From an uncultured Ruminococcus sp. (GTDB taxonomy: Bacteria; Bacillota; Clostridia; Lachnospirales; Lachnospiraceae), in the NCBI GenBank assembly GCA_900555215.1, contig USKR01000099.1, positions 1 to 5,553 on the forward strand: DNA of 5,553 nt, written 5' to 3'. Numbering within the stretch: position 1 is the first letter of the stretch; each line of letters starts with the position of its first letter. Shown piece by piece: positions 1-5,553 of the stretch. The translations under genes and the position numbers were made by a program. The notes under the pieces are model-generated. The model had not been told where the DNA came from. It ran no database searches and saw only the letters and a list, made by a program, of their open reading frames with translations.

Positions 1-2085
1 TTTTCCGACAGGACGGAGCTTCTTCTGCTGGATAAAGCTGATACGGGGGATGAGGCGGCCCGGAGGGCGGAGGCGCGCATGATCGCCCGGCGGATCCGGG
101 AACTGGTCAGAAATGGTGTGGTCATTGACCGGGAAAATGGCGGATACCGCAGGGTACAGTACAAGGATATCGTGATCCTGACCCGAAGTATCAGGGGCTG
201 GGCAGAGGATTTCGCCTCTGTGCTCGCTGAGGAAGGGGTCCCGGCCTATTCCGTGAGCCGGGAGGGATATTTCGAGACTTATGAGGTGAGCGTTCTTCTG
301 GATTACCTGCAAATCCTGGATAATGCGAGGCAGGATCTTCCGCTTGCCGCCGTGCTTGCATCTCCGTTCGGTGACCTGACTTCAGAGGAACTGGCAGAGA
401 TCAGGACCGCATTTCCGAATCTTGCTTTTTATGAGGCGGCTCCTGCTTATGCGGAGAACCGTGAGGATGGAAGAGCTGCAGGCAAAGAGCTTAAAGTAAT
501 GCTGAGGCGGAAGCTGAAACGATTTTTCGGACAGGCGGCATATTTTCGGGGAAAGGTGCCGTACACTCCTGTTCATGAGCTTCTTGCGGAAATCATAGAA
601 GTTACAGGCTTTGGTCTAGCCGTGTCGGCAATGCCGGCCGGCGCCCAGAGGATCGCGAATGTAGAGATGCTGGTGGAGAAGGCGTCTGCGTTTGAGGGCA
701 CGAGTTATAAGGGGCTGTTCAATTTCGTGCGGTATATCGGACAGCTGAAAAAATATGACGTGGATTACGGGGAAGCGGGGATCATGGATGAACAGTCTGA
801 TACGGTCCGGATCATGAGCATCCACAAGAGTAAAGGGCTGGAGTTCCCTATTGTATTTGCCGCGGGAATGGGCAAACGTTTTAACATGCAGGATACAAAG
901 GGCAGCGTGCTCCTCCATCCGGAGTGGGGAGTGGGTCTGGATGATATCGATCTTGAGAGAAGGACAAAGAAACCGGTATTTCTGAAGAAAATGATCCGGG
1001 AAGAGTCCATGCTGGAGACACTGGCAGAAGAGATGAGGATCCTCTATGTGGCACTGACCCGCGCGAAGGAAAAACTCATTATAACAGGATGCACGGATAT
1101 CGCCGCGCTGTCGGGTGTTGCAGGAAGCGCCGGCGTGTTCCGTGTGGAGGGGGCAAGGTGCTGTCTGGACTGGATCCTGCCTGTGGTGCTGGAAGCATGC
1201 GGCCGGCAGTCTGGCGGGAGGGCAGAAGAGAAGGGGATCAAAGAAAGAGAGGGCGCTCCGGCAGAACTGAGGGTTTATACAGGGGCAGATCTGGCGCCTG
1301 AAGCGGCGGAGCAGAGAGCGGAACAGATCGCATTGGATGTGCTGGAACACTGGGATACGGACCGTGTCTATGCGCCGGAACTGAAGACCCGCCTGACAGA
1401 ACAGATGGATTATGTATATCCCTTTGAAGCATCGGGAAGGATGAAACTGAAATTTACGGTCTCTGAGCTGAAAAAACGCACAGCGCTTGCAGAGGAAGCA
1501 GGACAGGAAATGTATGAGGAGCCGGAGGTCCTCCCCTTGATCCCGGAGTTCCTTAAGGAAGAGGAAGTCCTTACCGGGGCTCCCCGGGGCAGCGCTTACC
1601 ATAAGCTGCTGGAGCTTTTGGATTTCACAGAGCGCTATGATGAAGAGAATCTGCCTGGAGCTGTGGCGGCACTGCAGAGGGAAGGCAGGCTGACCGCTGA
1701 GATGGCAGAGTGTATCCGCACGGATGATATCCTGCGTTTCCTGCGGTGTGAGAGCGGAAGAAGGATGAGCCGTGCTGCGCGGGAAGGAAAGCTGTATAGG
1801 GAACAGCCTTTTGTCCTGGGAATCGACGCATCGGAAATTTATCCTCAGGATCAGTCGGGGGAGAAGATCCTCGTGCAGGGAATTATCGATGTGTACTTTG
1901 AGGAAGCGGACAGCCTTGTGGTGCTGGATTATAAGACCGACCGGGTGAAAAGTGCCGGGGAACTCTGTGAGAAATACCATGCGCAGCTTGATTATTACGC
2001 GCAGGCGCTGACACAGCTTACCGGTAAGCCGGTGAAAGAAAAGATTATATATTCATTTACATTAGGAGAGGAGATTAAGGTATGA
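1..2085 (+). CDS. addA: ATP-dependent helicase/nuclease subunit A (AddA), C-terminal 694 codons, 5' end outside window
   Basis: AddA is the UvrD/Rep-like helicase plus RecB-like nuclease subunit of AddAB, which processes double-strand breaks for RecA-dependent repair in the cytoplasm. The frame is open from base 1, so the ATG at 79 is internal. Numbering residues from base 1, a segment containing DIVILTR (about 57-63) fits helicase motif IV. IHKSKGLEFP near 274 is motif V, and YVALTRAK (349-356) is motif VI with the ATP-contacting Arg354. After a poorly conserved linker comes the nuclease domain: GSAYHKLLE with His534, GIID with Asp630, DYKTD with Asp643 and Lys645, and QLDYY (Gln662), the GxxD / DYK / QxxxY pattern of RecB nucleases. 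All expected catalytic residues are present, so it looks functional. AddA is usually about 1200 aa, so roughly the first 500 residues (Walker A side) are missing from the window. The stop overlaps the next start. Confidence 0.96.
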   Translation, partial: FSDRTELLLLDKADTGDEAARRAEARMIARRIRELVRNGVVIDRENGGYRRVQYKDIVILTRSIRGWAEDFASVLAEEGVPAYSVSREGYFETYEVSVLLDYLQILDNARQDLPLAAVLASPFGDLTSEELAEIRTAFPNLAFYEAAPAYAENREDGRAAGKELKVMLRRKLKRFFGQAAYFRGKVPYTPVHELLAEIIEVTGFGLAVSAMPAGAQRIANVEMLVEKASAFEGTSYKGLFNFVRYIGQLKKYDVDYGEAGIMDEQSDTVRIMSIHKSKGLEFPIVFAAGMGKRFNMQDTKGSVLLHPEWGVGLDDIDLERRTKKPVFLKKMIREESMLETLAEEMRILYVALTRAKEKLIITGCTDIAALSGVAGSAGVFRVEGARCCLDWILPVVLEACGRQSGGRAEEKGIKEREGAPAELRVYTGADLAPEAAEQRAEQIALDVLEHWDTDRVYAPELKTRLTEQMDYVYPFEASGRMKLKFTVSELKKRTALAEEAGQEMYEEPEVLPLIPEFLKEEEVLTGAPRGSAYHKLLELLDFTERYDEENLPGAVAALQREGRLTAEMAECIRTDDILRFLRCESGRRMSRAAREGKLYREQPFVLGIDASEIYPQDQSGEKILVQGIIDVYFEEADSLVVLDYKTDRVKSAGELCEKYHAQLDYYAQALTQLTGKPVKEKIIYSFTLGEEIKV
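2064..2073 (+). promoter_or_regulatory. Ribosome binding site of the DUF1294 gene, inside addA
   Basis: AGGAGAGGAG lies 8 bases upstream of the ATG at 2082 and within the last addA codons. It is a strong Gram-positive Shine-Dalgarno sequence. Together with the ATGA stop/start overlap it supports the 2082 start and translational coupling to addA. Confidence 0.85.
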
Positions 2086-2357
2086 GCTGGCTTTCCGGTT
2101 ATCTTGCAGTGATCAATTTGATTACATGGATCGCCTACGGGCTTGATAAAGGACGCGCGAAAAAAGGAAAATGGAGGATCTCGGAGAGAAATCTTCTCAT
2201 CCTTACGGCGGCGGGAGGCTCTGCGGGAGCTCTCGCGGGTATGCTCATGTTCCGGCACAAGACGAAAAAAGCGAAATTTGTTATCGGGGTGCCGGTGCTG
2301 CTGGTGGCGCACTGCGTGCTTGCGGCGATGGCTGCCCAGTGGCTGCTGCGGAGATGA
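2082..2357 (+). CDS. DUF1294 family small membrane protein
   Basis: This 91-residue protein matches the DUF1294 pattern as I know it: an N-terminal membrane helix ending in YGLDK, a basic patch followed by WRISE (residues about 31-35), a glycine-rich second helix (about 37-56), the signature FRHKTKKAKF (about 57-66), and a third hydrophobic helix (about 67-88). It is predicted to span the membrane about three times, with the basic loops probably cytoplasmic. There is no signal peptidase site. The biochemical function of the family is not known to me; in some bacteria the domain is fused to a cold-shock domain, which is absent here. The start is set by a strong ribosome binding site 8 bases upstream and a 4-base overlap with the addA stop, so it is co-expressed with addA. 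That does not by itself prove a repair role. The family call is confident; any function would be a guess. Confidence 0.9.
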   Translation: MSWLSGYLAVINLITWIAYGLDKGRAKKGKWRISERNLLILTAAGGSAGALAGMLMFRHKTKKAKFVIGVPVLLVAHCVLAAMAAQWLLRR

Positions 2358-2373
2358 GCGGCAGAAATAAATA

Positions 2374-2402
2374 TTGAAAAAAAGCCGGGATTCTGCTAAG
2401 AT
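2374..2402 (+). promoter_or_regulatory. Candidate sigma-A promoter for dapL
   Basis: TTGAAA at 2374-2379 (-35) is separated by exactly 17 bases from TAAGAT at 2397-2402 (-10), and a TG at 2394-2395 one base before the -10 makes it an extended -10. The -35 starts 17 bases after the DUF1294 stop. The predicted start of transcription is about 2409, giving a leader of roughly 109 bases before dapL. The promoter is called by eye and has not been tested experimentally. Confidence 0.6.
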
Positions 2403-2410
2403 ATCCCTGG
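2385..2410 (+). other. Small inverted repeat overlapping the dapL promoter
   Basis: CCGGGAT (2385-2391) pairs with ATCCC-T-GG (2403-2410), giving 7 bp with one bulged T and an 11-base loop. It spans the spacer and -10 of the predicted promoter. It could be an operator, or an RNA hairpin present only in transcripts reading through from addA, since RNA started near 2409 would lack its 5' arm. It could also be chance. Confidence 0.35.
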
Positions 2411-2419
2411 AAATAACAG

Positions 2420-2494
2420 AGCGGGTTCTGATACTCCTGCCATATTACCGCAACGGGGCGGAAGGGCAGGGGCAGTCCCGCTTTTATCTTTTTT
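2420..2494 (+). terminator. Large intrinsic-terminator-like hairpin in the dapL leader (possible attenuator)
   Basis: The outer arms AGCGGG (2420-2425) and CCCGCT (2477-2482) pair perfectly. Inside them CTG (2428-2430) pairs with CAG (2473-2475), CTCCTGCC (2434-2441) with GGCAGGGG (2465-2472, one G-T wobble), and CCGC (2448-2451) with GCGG (2458-2461), closing a 6-base loop. That makes about 21 bp with small bulges. A T-rich run, TTTTATCTTTTTT (2482-2494), follows directly. It could end the addA-DUF1294 transcript. However, the predicted dapL promoter lies upstream of it and only 23 bases separate it from the dapL ATG, so it probably also acts on dapL transcription. Confidence 0.75.
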
Positions 2495-2505
2495 CAGATT
2501 CAGAA

Positions 2506-2514
2506 AGGAAGAGG
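2506..2514 (+). promoter_or_regulatory. Ribosome binding site that fixes the dapL start
   Basis: AGGAAGAGG ends three bases before the ATG at 2518, with its AGGA core about 8 bases away. It supports the 2518 start over the in-frame TTG at 2374, which has no comparable site in front of it and coincides with the -35 hexamer. Confidence 0.8.
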
Positions 2515-2517
2515 ACA

Positions 2518-3723
2518 ATGCCAAAATTAAATGAAAATTATCTGAATGTTCAGGACAGTTACCTGTTTGCGGAGATCGCGCGCAGGGTGAAAGCATATGA
2601 GGAGGCCCACCCGGATAAAGCGTCATCCATTATCCGTCTGGGCATCGGAGACGTGACCCGCCCGCTGACAAAGAGCGCCATAGAAGCGCTTCGCGAGGCA
2701 GTTGATGAACAGGCGGTTTCGGAGACCTTTAAGGGGTACGGTCCGGAGCAGGGGTATGAGTTTGTCCGCAGGGCAGTGGCAGATTACTATGCGCGCGGCG
2801 GAGTGACAGTGGACGCGGACGACGTATTCATATCTGACGGGGCAAAGAGCGATACAGGGAACATTACAGAGCTGTTTGCAAAAGATAATGTGATCCTCGT
2901 GCCTGACCCGGTATATCCGGTCTATGTGGATACAAATACAATGGACGGAAAACAGATTGTCTATATGAATGGTACGGAAGAGAATGACTTCCTTCCAATG
3001 CCGGACGATTCCGTAAAGGCGGATATCATTTATCTGTGTTCTCCAAATAATCCGACCGGGGCGTGCTATAACAAAGAGCAGTTAAAGGCATGGGTGGATT
3101 ATGCTTTGAAGAATGAAGCAGTGATCCTTTTCGATTCTGCTTATGAGGCGTTTGTTTCCGAGCCGGAGCTGCCCCGCAGTATCTATTCGGTAGAAGGAGC
3201 TAAGAAGTGTGCTGTCGAGTTCTGCTCCCTGTCCAAGACCGCAGGATTTACCGGGACACGTTTTTCATACACTATCGTCCCGAAAGAGCTGGTATTTACC
3301 GTGTCGGACGGACAGCGGATGAGCCTCCGGGATATGTGGAACAGAAGACAGTCTACAAAATTTAACGGGACGCCATATGTCATACAGTATGCAGCGGCAA
3401 GGGTTTTCTCAGAAGAAGGCATGAAAGAGTGCATGGAAAATATTTCCTACTATATGGAAAATGCACGTGTCATCGCTGAGACGCTCCGCAGGAAGAATAT
3501 TTCCTTTACCGGCGGCGTGAACTCTCCGTACATCTGGTTTAAATGCCCGGACGGAATGGAGTCATGGGAATTCTTTGATTACCTGTTGGAAAACGCCCAG
3601 GTCGTAGGCACTCCGGGAGCGGGATTCGGGGTTAACGGCAAGAATCATTTCAGGCTGACCTCATTCGGGACGCACGAAAAAACGAAAGAAGCGATGGAGC
3701 GTTTTGACAAGTTGTTTTCGTAA
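2518..3723 (+). CDS. dapL: LL-diaminopimelate aminotransferase
   Basis: This PLP enzyme converts tetrahydrodipicolinate directly to LL-diaminopimelate using glutamate as amino donor, bypassing the acyl-blocked steps of the lysine and meso-DAP pathway, in the cytoplasm. It is a class I/II (AspAT fold) aminotransferase of 401 residues, close to the usual length of about 400-410. Visible features are the N-terminal LGIGDVTRPL and SDGAKSDTGN stretches typical of DapL, NNPTG with Asn178, DSAYEAF with Asp206 (PLP pyridine N) and Tyr209, SLSKTAGFTGTR with the Schiff-base Lys240, and HFRLTSFG with the probable substrate-carboxylate Arg379. All expected active-site residues are present. The ATG at 2518 is chosen because it has a strong ribosome binding site and gives the family N-terminus; the open frame back to 2374 covers a promoter and hairpin. 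The gene probably forms its own unit, and a terminator-like leader suggests attenuation. I see no clear terminator after its stop. Confidence 0.96.
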   Translation: MPKLNENYLNVQDSYLFAEIARRVKAYEEAHPDKASSIIRLGIGDVTRPLTKSAIEALREAVDEQAVSETFKGYGPEQGYEFVRRAVADYYARGGVTVDADDVFISDGAKSDTGNITELFAKDNVILVPDPVYPVYVDTNTMDGKQIVYMNGTEENDFLPMPDDSVKADIIYLCSPNNPTGACYNKEQLKAWVDYALKNEAVILFDSAYEAFVSEPELPRSIYSVEGAKKCAVEFCSLSKTAGFTGTRFSYTIVPKELVFTVSDGQRMSLRDMWNRRQSTKFNGTPYVIQYAAARVFSEEGMKECMENISYYMENARVIAETLRRKNISFTGGVNSPYIWFKCPDGMESWEFFDYLLENAQVVGTPGAGFGVNGKNHFRLTSFGTHEKTKEAMERFDKLFS

Positions 3724-3759
3724 ATCCAGATTTCCTATATGCATTTTGCTCCCCTGCGA

Positions 3760-3788
3760 TTGACAAAAGATATCGAGATGCTTAAAAT
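3760..3788 (+). promoter_or_regulatory. Strong sigma-A promoter for the LRR protein gene
   Basis: A perfect TTGACA (3760-3765) is followed after 17 bases by TAAAAT (3783-3788), five of six matches to the -10 consensus. Transcription should start near 3795, leaving an AT-rich leader of about 90 bases. The rest of the dapL-LRR gap (3724-3759) shows no convincing terminator. Confidence 0.75.
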
Positions 3789-3793
3789 AATAG

Positions 3794-3813
3794 TGATTCA
3801 TTCTCATGAATCA
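3794..3813 (+). promoter_or_regulatory. Perfect 7-bp inverted repeat at the predicted transcription start
   Basis: TGATTCA (3794-3800) and TGAATCA (3807-3813) are exact reverse complements around a 6-base spacer, placed at about +1 to +19 of the predicted transcript. It could be a repressor operator or a 5'-terminal RNA hairpin that stabilises the message. No T-run follows, so it is not a terminator. Confidence 0.5.
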
Positions 3814-3867
3814 GAACCGTATTAACAGAGACTGTAAGATAATATGAGAAAATAAAACGTATGTTAT

Positions 3868-3879
3868 GAGGAAAGAAGG
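3868..3879 (+). promoter_or_regulatory. Ribosome binding site of the LRR protein gene
   Basis: GAGGAAAGAAGG ends 6 bases before the ATG at 3886. It is purine-rich with an AAGG core, and it selects 3886 as the start, which also gives a clean signal peptide. Confidence 0.7.
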
Positions 3880-3885
3880 TTAAAA

Positions 3886-5553
3886 ATGAGAAGTAGAGTG
3901 ATAGGGGGAGTGATGGCAGCAATGCTTGTCATCGGACTGGCGCCGACGTCAGTATTGGCGGAAGTTCCGGGTGTTTCGGTCAATGTGGAAGAGGGAGTCA
4001 ATATCCCTGATCCAAACTTTCGGAAATTGATCAATAACGAACTGGGGAATCCAGATGATGCTGCGGTTACGGCAGAAGACATGAAAGAAATCACATATCT
4101 GTCTATCAACGGCAGCTCCGATGTGGCAGATATCGAAGGCATCCAGTATGCGGTCAATCTTGAGTCTTTAAATATGACCGGAGATATTAAAAGTGTGGAT
4201 AAAATTGCAGGACTGACAAAACTTCGAAGGCTTACCATAGCCGGGAATAATCTTTTAAGGGATCTTTCTTTGCTTGGCTCTAAGCCGGATCTTACTCTGC
4301 TGGATGTGAATAACTGTACAAATCTGACTTCTCTTGCTGGGATTACTGTGGAAAACTATCCGAAGCTGGAAGAGTTGTCCTGTTCACGATGCACCGCGCT
4401 GAACGATATTTCAGCACTGAGCGGTGAGGAAATCCCGACGCTTATTGCAGCGGACTTTGAAGATTGTGCTATTGCGGATATCTCTCCGTTAAAGGGATAT
4501 ACTTCAATAGAAGAATTGGAACTTGAAAAGGTTGAGATCACCGGGGAAAACAGAGAAGCTTATAAGGAGACAGTCAGCTCGATGACTGGTCTGAAGACGC
4601 TTTATATGCCGTATTGTGATATTACTGATGAAGATACAGAGATGTTTTCCACACTGCAGAACCTGCAGACCCTGGTGCTGAATATGAACGATCTTACCAG
4701 CACAGACTTCTGTGACCAGCTCCCGCAAGAGATAGAAGTTTTGAGTCTTCATGGCAATGACATTGAAGAAATGGGCAATCTGGACAGGCTGACAAATCTG
4801 ACTATTTTAGGCATGGGTGACAATAACGTTACGGATTTTTCCTTTATTTCAAAGCTGACTTCCCTGACTAATGGGGACATCAGGCACGCAGAGGGTACAG
4901 AGAGCTTTCCGTGCCGCGAGACCTATTACTATGGCAGCCAGAGCGAGCCGATAGAGATCAAGGATGGACAGGTCGTTATTGAGAATCCTTATATCGGAGT
5001 CAATGGGAATCCGGTTTCCTTTGAGGGTGCAGAGATAGTATCCACTGATGATGTCGGCGTTACCGTGAGCTACGATGCGGCAGCGAATGAAATCACCCTT
5101 GGTAAGATCCCTTCCAGAGCTTCGGTCAACTCGATCACGATAGAAGCGGGGTATAACCTGCCTGTATCAAATGGTGAGTACAAAGTCACTGAACTGCGCA
5201 TTGTGACATATGTAAAGGAAAAAACTCACGAGCATATCTGGGGCTCTCCGACGTATACATGGTCCGCAGATGGTAAAACCTGCACGGCAGAAAGAGTCTG
5301 CACGGAGGACAGCAGCCATGTGGAAAGTGAGAAGGCGGCAGCAGCCGGCGAGGTCACAAAGCCCGCAACCTGCACTGAAAAGGGGGAGACTACCTATACT
5401 GCTGTCTTTGAAAGCGATTGGGCGGTAACACAGACAAAAGTTTTGGAAGATGTGGAAATGCTCCCTCACTCCTACGGAGCTGAGTGGGAGTCAGATGAAA
5501 CCGGTCACTGGCATATGTGCGCTGTCTGCAAGGCAAAGGCAGACGAGGAAAGT
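3886..5553 (+). CDS. Secreted internalin-like leucine-rich-repeat protein with C-terminal Cys/His/Trp modules, 3' end outside window
   Basis: The frame is open for 556 codons to the window edge with no stop, so the protein is truncated. Residues 1-25 form a signal peptide (basic start, hydrophobic core, VLA cleavage site before Glu26), so it is exported. Residues about 38-70 (NIPDPNFRKLI, then TAEDM) match the N-terminal cap seen before internalin-type repeats. About ten LRRs follow (about 71-335), with LxLxxNxI-like ladders at Asn121, Asn268, Asn291 and Asn313 and Cys in the ladder position at 144, 169, 194 and 244. Residues about 355-443 look like a beta-rich, Ig-like LRR-adjacent domain. 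Residues 448-526 form a module with HIWGSPTYTWS, Cys466/Cys472 and Cys496. From 527 a second module begins, with HWHMCAVC (541-548). The likely role is cell-surface binding; the partner is unknown. Anchoring signals would lie downstream. The gene has its own promoter and is unrelated in function to dapL. Confidence 0.88.
   Translation, partial: MRSRVIGGVMAAMLVIGLAPTSVLAEVPGVSVNVEEGVNIPDPNFRKLINNELGNPDDAAVTAEDMKEITYLSINGSSDVADIEGIQYAVNLESLNMTGDIKSVDKIAGLTKLRRLTIAGNNLLRDLSLLGSKPDLTLLDVNNCTNLTSLAGITVENYPKLEELSCSRCTALNDISALSGEEIPTLIAADFEDCAIADISPLKGYTSIEELELEKVEITGENREAYKETVSSMTGLKTLYMPYCDITDEDTEMFSTLQNLQTLVLNMNDLTSTDFCDQLPQEIEVLSLHGNDIEEMGNLDRLTNLTILGMGDNNVTDFSFISKLTSLTNGDIRHAEGTESFPCRETYYYGSQSEPIEIKDGQVVIENPYIGVNGNPVSFEGAEIVSTDDVGVTVSYDAAANEITLGKIPSRASVNSITIEAGYNLPVSNGEYKVTELRIVTYVKEKTHEHIWGSPTYTWSADGKTCTAERVCTEDSSHVESEKAAAAGEVTKPATCTEKGETTYTAVFESDWAVTQTKVLEDVEMLPHSYGAEWESDETGHWHMCAVCKAKADEES

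Noticed and set aside
616..1980. 454-codon open frame on the - strand inside addA
   Set aside because: It lies wholly opposite addA, whose motifs are intact and catalytic residues conserved. The antisense translation is rich in Cys, His, Pro and Leu, shows no recognisable domain, and has no supporting ribosome binding site that I could identify. It is a shadow of addA codon use.
2143..2377. Two + strand open frames overlapping the DUF1294 gene
   Set aside because: Their products are Arg/Gly/Cys-rich with no domain features, while the 2082 frame encodes a recognisable family with a strong ribosome binding site.
2396..2626. - strand open frame across the dapL leader
   Set aside because: It covers the promoter, the terminator hairpin and the dapL N-terminus; the product has no recognisable features.
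3724..3759. Possible terminator after dapL
   Set aside because: Only a very short GCA...TGC pairing is visible and no T-run follows a stable stem, so no terminator is called; read-through into the LRR gene cannot be excluded.
3864..4752. Antisense open frames inside the LRR gene (3864-4238, 4356-4541, 4504-4752)
   Set aside because: They are short, lack recognisable domains and lie opposite a continuous frame with signal peptide and LRR pattern. They stand out only because the true + strand gene has no stop within the window.
5167..5469. 100-codon - strand open frame near the window end
   Set aside because: It is antisense to the Cys/His modules, and its Cys- and Phe-rich product mirrors that strand. 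No independent support.
5521..5553. CxxC near the end (CAVC) as a haem-binding or thioredoxin motif
   Set aside because: Haem attachment needs CxxCH, and here Lys follows the second Cys. The surroundings do not resemble a thioredoxin fold.

Overview
The window reads as ordinary chromosome of an anaerobic Firmicute, most likely a Lachnospiraceae-type gut Clostridium. The reasons are a medium-GC genome with good Gram-positive ribosome binding sites, an AddAB-type recombination nuclease, the LL-diaminopimelate aminotransferase (DapL) route to lysine and meso-DAP, and an exported leucine-rich-repeat protein carrying Trp/Cys/His-rich modules that I associate with gut Clostridia. The placement is inferred from protein style, not from a database search.

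Layout: all four genes are on the + strand. (1) Positions 1-2085 are the 3' part of addA, the helicase/nuclease subunit of the double-strand-break repair enzyme; its start lies upstream of the window. (2) Positions 2082-2357 are a small DUF1294 membrane protein whose start codon overlaps the addA stop (ATGA), so the two are very likely translationally coupled. (3) Positions 2358-2517 are a dense regulatory gap holding a good sigma-A promoter, then a long 21-bp imperfect hairpin followed by a T-rich run, then a strong ribosome binding site. (4) Positions 2518-3723 are dapL, complete at 401 aa. The same frame stays open upstream to 2374, but that extension runs through the promoter and the hairpin and should not be annotated as protein. 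(5) Positions 3724-3885 are intergenic, with a near-consensus promoter and a perfect 7-bp inverted repeat at the predicted transcription start. (6) From 3886 to the window edge runs an open frame of 556 codons with no stop: a secreted internalin-like LRR protein, cut off at the window end.

addA and the DUF1294 gene form the end of a repair operon. dapL is a separate metabolic unit feeding lysine and peptidoglycan synthesis. The LRR protein has its own promoter. The points most worth a second look are the terminator-like hairpin inside the dapL leader, which leaves no room for a promoter between it and the gene, and the C-terminal Cys/His/Trp modules and cysteine-rich LRR ladder of the exported protein. 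I saw no mobile element, CRISPR array, tRNA or rRNA.
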